This document shows, piece by piece, positions 38,509-46,714 of a stretch of 64,000 nucleotides of DNA. Positions within the stretch are counted from its first letter, which is position 1. The number at the start of each line of letters is the position of its first letter. The DNA is from Parabacteroides johnsonii DSM 18315. Lineage in GTDB: Bacteria > Bacteroidota > Bacteroidia > Bacteroidales > Tannerellaceae. The position numbers were made by a program, and so were the translations under genes. The notes beneath the pieces were generated by a model. The model saw only the letters and a program-made list of their open reading frames with translations, did not search any database and had not been told where the DNA came from. The stretch spans positions 4,685,456-4,749,455 of the forward strand of contig NZ_CP102285.1 in assembly GCF_025151045.1 (NCBI RefSeq), given 5' to 3'.

Positions 38509-38817
38509 ATGGAAAATAACAAACCGACAAATGAGATTCAGGTAGAGCTGTCAGAAGAGATGGCTCAGGGAACGTATGCAAATCTGGCAATTATATCACA
38601 TTCTTCATCCGAGTTCATACTGGATTTTATCCGTGTTGTGCCGGGGGCCCCGAAAGCACAGGTGAAAAGCCGCGTCATTCTGACTCCGGACAATGCAAAA
38701 CGACTTTTGTTCGCTTTGCAGGATAACCTAGCAAAGTTTGAAGAACAAGCGAGTGGTAAAACCGCCAAGTTTGAAGATTTTGTTCCTCCTATCGGAGGTG
38801 TGAAAGGGGAAGCCTGA
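38509..38817 (+). CDS. DUF3467 domain-containing protein
   Basis: A 102-residue cytoplasmic protein (MENNKPTNEIQVELSEEMAQ) of the DUF3467 family, found widely in bacteria and of unknown function. The core is a beta-rich block: AQGTYANLAIISHSSSEFILDF, RVVPGAPKAQVKSRVILTP and NAKRLLFALQDNLAKFEEQ. The start at 38509 is fixed by a promoter that lies downstream of the alternative ATG at 38467. It shares a bidirectional terminator with the convergent small membrane protein gene. Confidence 0.9.
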   Translation: MENNKPTNEIQVELSEEMAQGTYANLAIISHSSSEFILDFIRVVPGAPKAQVKSRVILTPDNAKRLLFALQDNLAKFEEQASGKTAKFEDFVPPIGGVKGEA

Positions 38818-38833
38818 TTCCCGGACAGAAAAT

Positions 38834-38866
38834 AAAAAAGGTCGCTCAACCGGAGCGACCTTTTTT
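38834..38866. terminator. Bidirectional terminator
   Basis: AAAAAAGGTCGCTC (38834-38847) and GAGCGACCTTTTTT (38853-38866) pair fully around a 5-base loop. The A-run and T-run make it work on both strands, serving the two convergent genes. Confidence 0.9.
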
Positions 38867-38882
38867 ATTTGTAAGTGTGTGA

Positions 38883-39053
38883 TTATCCGAGTCTCTTGTT
38901 TATAACGATATGACCGATATAACCCAGAATAATGACTCCTAGACCGGTAAGAAGAATAGTATTTGACAATCCTCCGTTAATTGCCGGTACAGCCAAAATG
39001 ATAACACCGATAAGGAGTACGATTACCCCCAGATTTTTCAATAATTCGTTCAT
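38883..39053 (-). CDS. Small two-helix membrane protein
   Basis: A 56-residue protein, MNELLKNLGVIVLLIGVIIL and then VPAINGGLSNTILLTGLGVIILGYIGHIVINK in two hydrophobic helices linked by a Gly/Asn turn. Both helices carry a Gly-Val-Ile-Ile-Leu pattern. Similar small proteins are common in Bacteroidales, with no known function. The start at 39053 excludes a 22-residue Cys/Lys-rich extension that has no membrane character. It is convergent with the DUF3467 gene. Confidence 0.7.
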   Translation of the reverse strand: MNELLKNLGVIVLLIGVIILAVPAINGGLSNTILLTGLGVIILGYIGHIVINKRLG

Positions 39054-39190
39054 GGTGATAGATATTTTATATATTATTTTTTTTCTACCGCAAATAAAGC
39101 AATAATAACCCGATTGCAAAAATATTTTGGGACAAAAATGATGAAACCATTGAATTTAGCTTTTATATTTGTGAAATAATACAGTTATAT

Positions 39191-39928
39191 ATGCTACGAA
39201 TACTTTATATGCTCTATTTATGGTTGTTTGTGGTCCCAGTTTTTGTGGTATTGACCATATTGACAGCCCTTACGGTTATTGTGGGTTGCCTGTTAGGCGG
39301 GGAAAGAATATTTGCTTATTATCCGGGAATGATCTGGTCATGGTTGACTTGCCATTTGGCCCTTTGTCCAGTGAAGGTGAAAGGACGGGAAAATATAGAC
39401 CGGAAGAAATCGTATGTTTTTGTAGCCAACCACCAGGGAGCTTTTGATATATTCCTTATATATGGTTTTTTAGGTGTTCCGATCAAGTGGGTGATGAAGG
39501 CTGGTATTGCTAAAATTCCGTTTGTAGGAGCTGCTTGCCGGGCAGCCGGTTTTATCTTCGTCGATAATTCGACACCGAAAGCTGCTGCCCGTAGTGTATT
39601 GGAGGCAGAGCGTAGCCTGAAGAACGGAGCGTCGGTGGTGGTATTCCCGGAGGGTTCACGTACTTATGATGGAAAGATGATCCGTTTTAAGAAAGGAGCT
39701 TACCAGATGGCAGCCGACCAGCATTTACAGATTGTCCCGATCACCTTGAACGGACCTTTTGACGTATTACCGATTGGTTCATTGAATATTCACCGTCACA
39801 AGATGGAAATGGTCATTCATCCGCCTATCCCGACCGAAGGGATGGATGCTTCCCATAAAGGATTGCAACAGATGGCTGATAAAACACAAGACATCATTGC
39901 GTCAGCCTTATGGGAGCAATATAGATAA
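39191..39928 (+). CDS. plsC: 1-acyl-sn-glycerol-3-phosphate acyltransferase
   Basis: Acylates lysophosphatidic acid to phosphatidic acid at the inner membrane. A 245-residue protein with an N-terminal membrane segment (LYMLYLWLFVVPVFVVLTIL). The four acyltransferase blocks are present: NHQGAFDIF (NHx4D, catalytic His/Asp), GRAAGFIFVDN-type second block (written CRAAGFIFVDN here), FPEGSRTYDGKM (glycerophosphate binding) and VPITLNGPF. It has a TATATTTG promoter element about 25 bases before the start. The next gene is convergent and starts its stop codon 2 bases away. Confidence 0.92.
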   Translation: MLRILYMLYLWLFVVPVFVVLTILTALTVIVGCLLGGERIFAYYPGMIWSWLTCHLALCPVKVKGRENIDRKKSYVFVANHQGAFDIFLIYGFLGVPIKWVMKAGIAKIPFVGAACRAAGFIFVDNSTPKAAARSVLEAERSLKNGASVVVFPEGSRTYDGKMIRFKKGAYQMAADQHLQIVPITLNGPFDVLPIGSLNIHRHKMEMVIHPPIPTEGMDASHKGLQQMADKTQDIIASALWEQYR

Positions 39929-39929
39929 T

Positions 39930-41411
39930 CTATTTCCAGGATTTTAAAATACCACGTTTGCAGACACTCAGACTGAACCCGACGTTATCTCCATAGAGTG
40001 AACCAGCATCTGCGGCTACAGCTCCTGTGAATTCCCAACCTTGCAGGCGTGGATGGTGATATTTGACTTCCACCTGTCCGGAATTGCTTCTTTTGTTATC
40101 CAGAAACGGGGCATAAGGTTTTCCCCAGCTATTCATGAGTGTGTATCTGAGGCGATAGGAAACCATTGGCGACAGGTCTCCTTCAAATGCCAAATGCCAG
40201 GCACGGACACGTGTATTCTTGAAATCCACATCCCCGTTCGTATTATATTGAGGGGAAGTCAGAAGTGGTGATCCTATACCTTGTCCGAAATAGGAAGAAC
40301 CGGTTATGTATTCTATATTATTGTAATAATCATCTCCGCCACCACCCGGACCTTGATATTTGTCATGGTCGAAGATGATAAAATGGAAAGGCCCGCTCTG
40401 ATTGCGGGTGACCAAATATTCCGTTACAACCTTCTTTAGCCAAGGAAGGCGTGGAAGATCCAACTGTACTCCCCAAAGTCCATCTGTCCCGTTCCCGAAT
40501 ATCATTCCAGATTTATCTTCGAAGTAATGCTGGTGATAAGCCGCCAGTTTCCAGTTCGGCATCGTATATTCCAGTTTGAAATCGTATGAACCGAAATGAT
40601 TGCCAAGCACATTAATCTGGTCTGACAGAGTAGCATCGTCTCCACCTTCGCTACCACAAACCACCCGGATAAAATCTTTCAGGGAATGAGGTTGTACGCC
40701 TATTTTCGGATTGCTGGATGTTCCCCCCCACTGTGCCCAGTGTTGCACGCCGATAATACCGGAAAGCGGAAAATTGTTTTGCGTGTCCTTGATGCGGACA
40801 TAAAAAGATTTATGATGCCAAAGGACGTTCTTTACATAGGTTTGTTTCCCATTGGAGAAATCTTCCAGATATCCGGTATCGAAAGACTTGCCTACCGCAA
40901 AATCTCCCTTTACCTGCATCCAGCCCTTTGTGAGCGGTACAATGGTAAATTCCGGCATACTCAGTTTTATTTCCGGAATCGGGCGTGCGTTAGGAGAAAG
41001 AACCATGTCACCGGAACTGAGGGAATGATCCCAAAGCGAATGTCGGTTTTCTTTGCTTCCCACACTCAGAAGCATACTTTTATATCCTAACTCGGCATAT
41101 ATCTGCTGAATATACACATTGCGGTAGCGAGGTACGGCAGCGACGATATCCAGCCCTGCACTCCAGCGAAATCCCTTCCCTAAATATTGCTGATGAAAAA
41201 CTCCGGCGTTTAGATAACCGTTGTTGGCGTCCAGAGGAACTATCCCGTACCGATTGCTTACCATCCAGAATGGAGTAGTCGATCCGCTGCTGGCCGATCC
41301 GAAAACTTCGGCTTTATATGAGGTTGCATCTTCTACTTCTTCCGTCTGTGCAAAAGTATTTGCAGCGTGGAGAAGAGCGGCAACTGCAATGATTGTCTGT
41401 AAGGCTTTCAT
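39930..41411 (-). CDS. Capsule assembly Wzi family outer-membrane protein
   Basis: A 493-residue beta-barrel protein with a signal peptide (MKALQTIIAVAALLHAANTF, cleavage after AQ). The body has alternating aromatic beta-strands (GSTTPFWMVSNRYGIVP, FRWSAGLDIVAAVPRY, LWDHSLSSGDMVLSPNARPIP) typical of the Bacteroidetes Wzi family (DUF6029/Wzi). In Escherichia coli Wzi anchors capsular polysaccharide as an outer-membrane lectin; the function of Bacteroidetes homologues, often several per genome and away from capsule loci, is not settled. No capsule genes are nearby. It converges on plsC with only one base between stops. Confidence 0.85.
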   Translation of the reverse strand: MKALQTIIAVAALLHAANTFAQTEEVEDATSYKAEVFGSASSGSTTPFWMVSNRYGIVPLDANNGYLNAGVFHQQYLGKGFRWSAGLDIVAAVPRYRNVYIQQIYAELGYKSMLLSVGSKENRHSLWDHSLSSGDMVLSPNARPIPEIKLSMPEFTIVPLTKGWMQVKGDFAVGKSFDTGYLEDFSNGKQTYVKNVLWHHKSFYVRIKDTQNNFPLSGIIGVQHWAQWGGTSSNPKIGVQPHSLKDFIRVVCGSEGGDDATLSDQINVLGNHFGSYDFKLEYTMPNWKLAAYHQHYFEDKSGMIFGNGTDGLWGVQLDLPRLPWLKKVVTEYLVTRNQSGPFHFIIFDHDKYQGPGGGGDDYYNNIEYITGSSYFGQGIGSPLLTSPQYNTNGDVDFKNTRVRAWHLAFEGDLSPMVSYRLRYTLMNSWGKPYAPFLDNKRSNSGQVEVKYHHPRLQGWEFTGAVAADAGSLYGDNVGFSLSVCKRGILKSWK

Positions 41412-41523
41412 TCCATATTTATTTTAACCGGACAAAGGTAAGGATTAAAACTTACCGGCCGATATCTCATTTCGAAAAGAAGTATAAGCATTCTGAAAAT
41501 ACAAATATCAGAATAATCAATGT

Positions 41524-42525
41524 TTATTTTCCCGGTAACCAGTCGAATACTGTGCGATATACATGGTCGCGCGAGTCCTTTTCAGAGAGTATCAAGTCAT
41601 GAATCCCGTTCTGTATCGTGTCGCGTGTAACATGATTGCCCAATTTTTGTCCGTATTTTTGAATATCATGTACATCCAGCACGATATCGGAAGACAGATA
41701 CTCGTTGTTCCATTCTTTTGTTTCCGGGAACGACTTGTTTGACGACATTACCAGTACCGGACAGTCCAGGTCGATCCCTTTCTGCACTGTTTTCTGTGCC
41801 TCTTGTATGGCATTTATCCATCCGGCTTTTTTCGGATGCCCATTCATCATCTTCCAATTCGTATTATATACCCATTCCCCTTTGAATCGTTTGAGTAGGC
41901 TATGAGCATACGAAGCATCTCCGTATCCTTGTACGGTCAGGTTTGGAAATAGTTTCCCGATGCAGGAAACTACAGGGATTACGATCTTTTCCATCATCCA
42001 TCCGAAATTCCAGTCCAGAAAAGGGCTGTTTAATATCAATCCGTCAACGGGAAGTTTTCCTTTTTTGCTGTCCAGATAATATGGCGTAATCAATCCACCG
42101 GTAGAATGTGCCATTAGCAATATTTTGTCATTCCCTTCTTCCTTAATGATGGCAAGAGCAGTATCGAGGTCTGCAAAATACTCTTTCAAACTTTTGCAGA
42201 AGAAAGGATTCTGGTTCGGCAGGATCGAGCGTCCGTACTTGCGGAGGTCCATAGCATAAAAGTTATAACCGTGGGCATTCACGCTGTCACCCAATTGCTT
42301 TTGAAAAAAATAGTCGTTGTAGCCATGTATATACAGGATTGCCTGTTTGGTCTCCGGCAACTGCGGTTTCTTGACAAGTGTGCAGACGACTTTTCCCTCG
42401 TAATCATCCGGCATCTGAATGGTCCGGCGCAGATAATTGTCACCCAACACATCCGGAATGTATTGGGCGTACATTATAGAGACGAAAAGCAGTAATAAGA
42501 TCGTAAAGTATAGTTTCCGTGCCAT
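41524..42525 (-). CDS. Secreted alpha/beta hydrolase (serine lipase/esterase-like)
   Basis: A 333-residue alpha/beta-hydrolase with a signal peptide (MARKLYFTILLLLFVSIMYA). Motifs: LYIHGYND (oxyanion region), nucleophile elbow AHSTGG, and the C-terminal catalytic His in NGIHDLILS. The lid region is between, with GWMMEKIVIPVVSCIGKLFP. It resembles the lysophospholipase/monoglyceride lipase (Hydrolase_4) group. It stands alone; a substrate cannot be assigned. Confidence 0.88.
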   Translation of the reverse strand: MARKLYFTILLLLFVSIMYAQYIPDVLGDNYLRRTIQMPDDYEGKVVCTLVKKPQLPETKQAILYIHGYNDYFFQKQLGDSVNAHGYNFYAMDLRKYGRSILPNQNPFFCKSLKEYFADLDTALAIIKEEGNDKILLMAHSTGGLITPYYLDSKKGKLPVDGLILNSPFLDWNFGWMMEKIVIPVVSCIGKLFPNLTVQGYGDASYAHSLLKRFKGEWVYNTNWKMMNGHPKKAGWINAIQEAQKTVQKGIDLDCPVLVMSSNKSFPETKEWNNEYLSSDIVLDVHDIQKYGQKLGNHVTRDTIQNGIHDLILSEKDSRDHVYRTVFDWLPGK

Positions 42526-42695
42526 ATCTGTTTTTTATTTCTTTACTATAACGCGTTCATCCTGATGTTTGTTGCAGGTGAAGGCTACAAAAATACAATC
42601 TTCTTTATATATCTTGGGTTATCTGTTGTAACATTTGTTTCTAATGACTAACTTGCAGGGCAAAAATACAGAAAGGCTGATACTCGGAGTTTAGA

Positions 42696-44660
42696 ATGAA
42701 AAATGCGTTGCTTATTATTTGTTTTATCCTTACACAAGTTTCTGTTGTAAGCGGAGTTGTTGCGAATGACCTTGATGATTTGCGACAAGAATTGAAAAAC
42801 TTGCCGGATAGCAGTAAATTGATAAAGTTGAATGAGCTACTTTATCAGAATAACCGTAACAGGGTGTTTAAAACCTACGCAGACCTGCTATTGGAAGAGG
42901 CCCGGCGACAAAAGAACGATTTCTATAAAGGGAACGCTTTATTATCGATCATGCGCTATTACTATTCCAAAAATCCGGACAGCCTGCGTTTTTATCTGAA
43001 ACAAGCCGAGCCAATTTATTTAGCTACTAATCGGATAGAAGATCTATGCCGGGCGAAAGGTTGGAATATCTATACTTTGATCTCAGGAGGAACGCATGAC
43101 CAGGTAATTGGAGAAGTAGAGAGTTTGAAGGAATTGGCTACCCGTCTCAACTATCCGGAAGGGGTCGATATGGCCAACCAGGCCTTAGCCAGTTTTTATT
43201 TCAATATCGGATTGAAAGATGAAGGTATCCGTTTATGTAATGAAATCTTGCAAGGAATGGAAGAACGTGGAGCCTCCCGTGTTCGCCGGTTCTATTTGTT
43301 ACGTTTGTTGTTAAATCAAAAACCTGAGCAGGAATACTTGTTCAAGCTCGATACCTGTATAAAGAACTGCGAAGAAGAAGGAATCACCCAGCTGGATGCG
43401 GAGCATTCGCTAACTTATCTGAAACATGCTTATCATCTTTATTCCGTACAGTATTATATAGCTTGTAAAGACTCTTCGCAAGCCTATTTCCATTTGCAGA
43501 AGTTAGGTGAATTAGAGAAACGGTACAATATGAATACGGAAAGGATCATGGCACAGTTTCTCTGGATGAGTTATTATAATCTGGTCGGCGAGTATGACAA
43601 GGCATTGGTGATTATAGACCAGTTGAAACATATTCTGTTGAGCAACAAGCGTTATAATGACTGGGTTACGGTGGAAGCTATCAGAGCCGATATCTATTAT
43701 AAAATGGGAAGAGGAATGGAGTCAGCCAAGGCTTACAGAGACTCGAAAGCCGTACATGATTCGGTTATCCAAGCCCAATATTATGAAGATCTGGCCAAGT
43801 TGAGAACACAACGTGAAGTTGATAAGTTGGAATTACAAAGCCGGAAACTGGAGCTGGAAGCTGAAAAGTCTCGTGTCCGATCCTGGATATTCGGTAGTGG
43901 TGCCATCATCTTGCTCCTGCTTTGCGGGGTGTTGGGATTCCTGGCTTATTCCCGCCACCGTTATGGAGCCCGTTTGAAAATTGCAAAAGAAAAAGCGGAG
44001 GAGGCGGATCATTTGAAGTCTGCCTTTCTTGCCAATATGAACCATGAGATACGGACACCATTAAATGCAATAGTCGGTTTTTCGCAAGTAATAGCCGAGG
44101 AAAGTGATATAGAAACACGCCGGGAATTTGCCAAGATCATCCAAAACAACAACGAACTGTTGCAGCGTTTGATAGAGGACGTACTGGATATTTCGAAAAT
44201 AGAATCGAACACGCTTACATTCGTATTGACGGATCAGGATTTGCAGGCATTGATGAAAGACCTTTATAGCATTATGTCGTTACGGATATCTGAAAACGTA
44301 GAACTACAGTTGGACGATTGTCCTCGTTTTACGCTTCGTACGGACCGGAACCGACTGACACAAGTGTTGGCGAACTTGTTGACCAATGCTATCAAGCATA
44401 CCCATGAAGGTTATATCCGTTTTGGTTATAAGGTGGCGGCTGGCGAGATCTGTTTTTATGTAGCGGATACGGGCGAAGGAATACCGGAAGACCAGTTGGA
44501 GCACGTGTTTGACCGTTTTGTCAAACTGACGGAATGGACAACAGGTGTCGGTTTGGGGCTTGCTATCTCCAAAGCCCTGGTGGCGAAGCTTGGCGGTCGT
44601 ATGGAAGTTTGTTCCAAACAGGGAGAAGGTTCTACTTTTAGTGTTATTTTTCCTGTGTGA
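42696..44660 (+). CDS. TPR-containing sensor histidine kinase without a receiver
   Basis: A 654-residue kinase. Order: signal peptide (MKNALLIICFILTQVSVVSG), a periplasmic helical TPR-like region (about 25-370), a coiled coil (VDKLELQSRKLELEAEK), one transmembrane helix (SWIFGSGAIILLLLCGVLGF, about 395-415), then the HisKA domain with the phosphorylated His450 in NMNHEIRTPLNAIVGFS. The HATPase region follows with the N box NLLTNAIKHTH, DTGEGIPEDQ and GVGLGLAISKA. It ends there, so it is a classical rather than hybrid kinase, and no response regulator gene is adjacent. The ligand is unknown. It lies just upstream of the ECF sigma gene of the PUL, but a separate promoter separates them. Confidence 0.9.
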   Translation: MKNALLIICFILTQVSVVSGVVANDLDDLRQELKNLPDSSKLIKLNELLYQNNRNRVFKTYADLLLEEARRQKNDFYKGNALLSIMRYYYSKNPDSLRFYLKQAEPIYLATNRIEDLCRAKGWNIYTLISGGTHDQVIGEVESLKELATRLNYPEGVDMANQALASFYFNIGLKDEGIRLCNEILQGMEERGASRVRRFYLLRLLLNQKPEQEYLFKLDTCIKNCEEEGITQLDAEHSLTYLKHAYHLYSVQYYIACKDSSQAYFHLQKLGELEKRYNMNTERIMAQFLWMSYYNLVGEYDKALVIIDQLKHILLSNKRYNDWVTVEAIRADIYYKMGRGMESAKAYRDSKAVHDSVIQAQYYEDLAKLRTQREVDKLELQSRKLELEAEKSRVRSWIFGSGAIILLLLCGVLGFLAYSRHRYGARLKIAKEKAEEADHLKSAFLANMNHEIRTPLNAIVGFSQVIAEESDIETRREFAKIIQNNNELLQRLIEDVLDISKIESNTLTFVLTDQDLQALMKDLYSIMSLRISENVELQLDDCPRFTLRTDRNRLTQVLANLLTNAIKHTHEGYIRFGYKVAAGEICFYVADTGEGIPEDQLEHVFDRFVKLTEWTTGVGLGLAISKALVAKLGGRMEVCSKQGEGSTFSVIFPV

Positions 44661-44724
44661 TCCATTCTCTGCCACTCCCATCCTTGAAGAGATGTTGTTA
44701 ATAGGCAAAATTAATCCGGTGGAA

Positions 44725-44757
44725 TTTGGGTAATTTTATTAGTAAAAGTTATTTTTG
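44725..44757 (+). promoter_or_regulatory. Promoter of the ECF sigma gene
   Basis: TTTG (44725-44728), a 21-bp spacer and TATTTTTG (44750-44757), giving a transcript start near 44764. This leaves only about 9 bases before the ATG at 44773 and about 70 before the in-frame ATG at 44833. Confidence 0.65.
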
Positions 44758-44772
44758 CAAAGTTAACAACAC

Positions 44773-45372
44773 ATGCACTTGTACTTGGAGAATCGGAGAG
44801 ACATAATAAATCCTTTTGAAATTAATTCGGAAATGAATTTTGGCGTCTTTTACAATGCGTACTACCAACGTTTTGTAAGGTATGCTTTTTATTATGTAAA
44901 TGATTTGCAGGCGGCCGAGGATTTGACGCATGATGCTTTGTTGTACTATTGGGAGAATAAACACAAGTTGCCTGCCGATGCGGACGTCTTGGGATATATA
45001 TTAGAGTCCGTCAAGAATAAATGCCTGAATTATCTGAAGCATATCCAGGTGGAAGTCGAATACAGCAAGAGACGTACAGAGTTGCATGACTGGGAAATCA
45101 CAACGCGTATCCAGACATTGGAAAACGAAAGCTACAGCACGATCTTTTCTAAAGATATAATGAGAATCGTCATGGAATCTTTATCCGAATTACCGGAACA
45201 GACTCGTCATATATTTGTTTTGAATCGTCTGGATTATAAATCAAGGAAAGAAATAGCGACAACCTTAGGTGTTTCCCAACAAAAAGTAGATTATCATATC
45301 AATAAGGCCAATGATCATCTCCGCTTGAAACTGAAAGACTATATTCCCCTGATACTGTTATTCTTGAATTAG
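44773..45372 (+). CDS. ECF RNA polymerase sigma-70 factor, Bacteroidetes SusC/SusD-linked type
   Basis: A 199-residue sigma factor that directs polymerase to the downstream nutrient-uptake promoter when released by its anti-sigma partner. Region 2: FYNAYYQRFVRYAFYYVNDL and AAEDLTHDALLYYWENK. Region 4: LSELPEQTRHIFVLNRLDY and RKEIATTLGVSQQKVDYHIN (helix-turn-helix), with the hydrophobic end LKDYIPLILLFLN seen in this group. Given the promoter position, translation may instead begin at ATG 44833 (residue 21), which still retains all of region 2. The FecR anti-sigma gene follows after a 260-bp gap with a phased operator-like array. Confidence 0.93.
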   Translation: MHLYLENRRDIINPFEINSEMNFGVFYNAYYQRFVRYAFYYVNDLQAAEDLTHDALLYYWENKHKLPADADVLGYILESVKNKCLNYLKHIQVEVEYSKRRTELHDWEITTRIQTLENESYSTIFSKDIMRIVMESLSELPEQTRHIFVLNRLDYKSRKEIATTLGVSQQKVDYHINKANDHLRLKLKDYIPLILLFLN

Positions 45373-45390
45373 GCATATCTGAACTTCTCT

Positions 45391-45474
45391 GTTTTCGACA
45401 TTGTCGAGAATATATACGGCGTTGTCGTGTATATTCTCGGCATTGTCGTATATATACACGACAACGTCGAAAAC
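45391..45474. repeat. Four CGRCRTTGTCG-type sites phased at 21 bp (also a long palindrome)
   Basis: The 11-bp sites CGACATTGTCG (45396), CGGCGTTGTCG (45417), CGGCATTGTCG (45438) and CGACAACGTCG (45459, the complementary orientation) start exactly 21 bases apart, two DNA turns. The linkers are AT-rich (ATATATA). The first site is a perfect palindrome. The whole block is also an imperfect inverted repeat beginning GTTTTCGAC and ending GTCGAAAAC, so it could fold as an RNA hairpin. No T-run follows. It lies between the sigma and anti-sigma genes. Confidence 0.8.
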
Positions 45475-45633
45475 AAACTACACTTGCATCAGCTTTGAAA
45501 TACAACGTATTGCCTAGTGGAACTTGCGTCATTGTTTTGAAAAATAGTTGCCGGTAAGCAAAAAAAGTTCTGTTACGGTTGGGATTTTTCTTTGATGAGT
45601 TGCTCTATTTATAGAAACAGGAAAAGAGAAACG

Positions 45634-46584
45634 ATGCAAATAGATCAACATATACTTATTCGTTACTTTCTGAAGCAGGCTTCGGAAGAAGAAAAGGAGG
45701 TAATACGGCAGTGGATTGAAAGCAGCGAAGACAACCGCCGGCGTTTTATCCGGGAGCGGATTCGTTTTGATGCTTCCATTTTGGTAGACGAAGCTGCGGT
45801 TGAGTCTTCCACTAAAATTGCTTCCGGCAAGCGTTACCGGCTACATCCTGCATTGAATTGGTCTTTAAAAGTGGCCGCTTCGATTTTGATTTTATTGGGA
45901 AGTTTTTATCTGTATGATAATTACCGGATGGCTCGATTGTCACAGACTCTACAGTGTGTATATGTCCCGGCTGGCAACCGTACTAATATCCAGCTTCCGG
46001 ATGGTACGAGTGTCTGGCTGAATGCCAACACGTCTCTCCGTTATCCGATGGCTTTTGCAGAAAATAGCCGGGAGATAATGTTGGACGGCGAAGCTTATTT
46101 TGAAGTGGCGAAAGATAAAAAGCCTTTTATTGTCAAAACGAGCAAATATGACGTGGAGGTGCTGGGGACAACTTTTAATGTCGAGGCTTACAAAGACAAG
46201 CCGAATTTCCGGACGATGCTCTATGAAGGTAAAGTCAAGCTCTATAATACGAAGAGTCCGAAAGCAGTCTACCTTTCTCCGGGACAGACAGCGGAATTGA
46301 TGGGTGAATCGTTGCGAGTCGTCCCAACAACGGCTCCTAACAGCTATCGTTGGAAAGACGGCCTGATCTATATCGAAGACAAGTCTTTTAATGCGATCAT
46401 GGAACTGTTTGAAAAGTTCTATGATGTGCGGATCATAGTCAACAACAAAGCAGTGAAAGATTTAGGCTATCGTGGGAAGCTCCGGATATCCGATGGAGTG
46501 GATCATGCTTTGCGCGTCTTGCAAAATGACTTCCCTTTCAAATACAAGCGGGATGAAGAGAGAAACATCATATATATTAACTGA
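45634..46584 (+). CDS. FecR family anti-sigma factor
   Basis: A 316-residue inner-membrane anti-sigma protein. A cytoplasmic N-terminal sigma-binding region (MQIDQHILIRYFLKQASEEE) is followed by one transmembrane helix (about 75-95, WSLKVAASILILLGSFYLYD). The periplasmic FecR domain comes next (VYVPAGNRTNIQLPDGTSVW, LDGEAYFEVAKDKKPFIVKT, VEVLGTTFNVEAY), then a C-terminal DUF4974 domain (FNAIMELFEKFYDVRI) that contacts the SusC STN domain. The start at 45634 is supported by a purine-rich ribosome site (AGGAAAAGAGA); an upstream frame to 45592 adds 14 unlikely residues. It acts with the adjacent sigma factor and SusC in cell-surface signalling. Confidence 0.93.
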   Translation: MQIDQHILIRYFLKQASEEEKEVIRQWIESSEDNRRRFIRERIRFDASILVDEAAVESSTKIASGKRYRLHPALNWSLKVAASILILLGSFYLYDNYRMARLSQTLQCVYVPAGNRTNIQLPDGTSVWLNANTSLRYPMAFAENSREIMLDGEAYFEVAKDKKPFIVKTSKYDVEVLGTTFNVEAYKDKPNFRTMLYEGKVKLYNTKSPKAVYLSPGQTAELMGESLRVVPTTAPNSYRWKDGLIYIEDKSFNAIMELFEKFYDVRIIVNNKAVKDLGYRGKLRISDGVDHALRVLQNDFPFKYKRDEERNIIYIN

Positions 46585-46714
46585 TAAAATCGATTTGCCT
46601 ATGAGGAAGGACACATGAGAAACACGTAAAAAAGAACCGGCAGTTGCGCCAACAACCACCGGCTCTCCAGTACATTTTTAATATACTTATTAATTTAAAA
46701 TCAATCACAAAGGT

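Noticed and set aside
45391..45474. CRISPR-like array
   Set aside because: Units are 21 bp with no unique spacers, and there are no cas genes; the pattern is a phased operator or palindrome.
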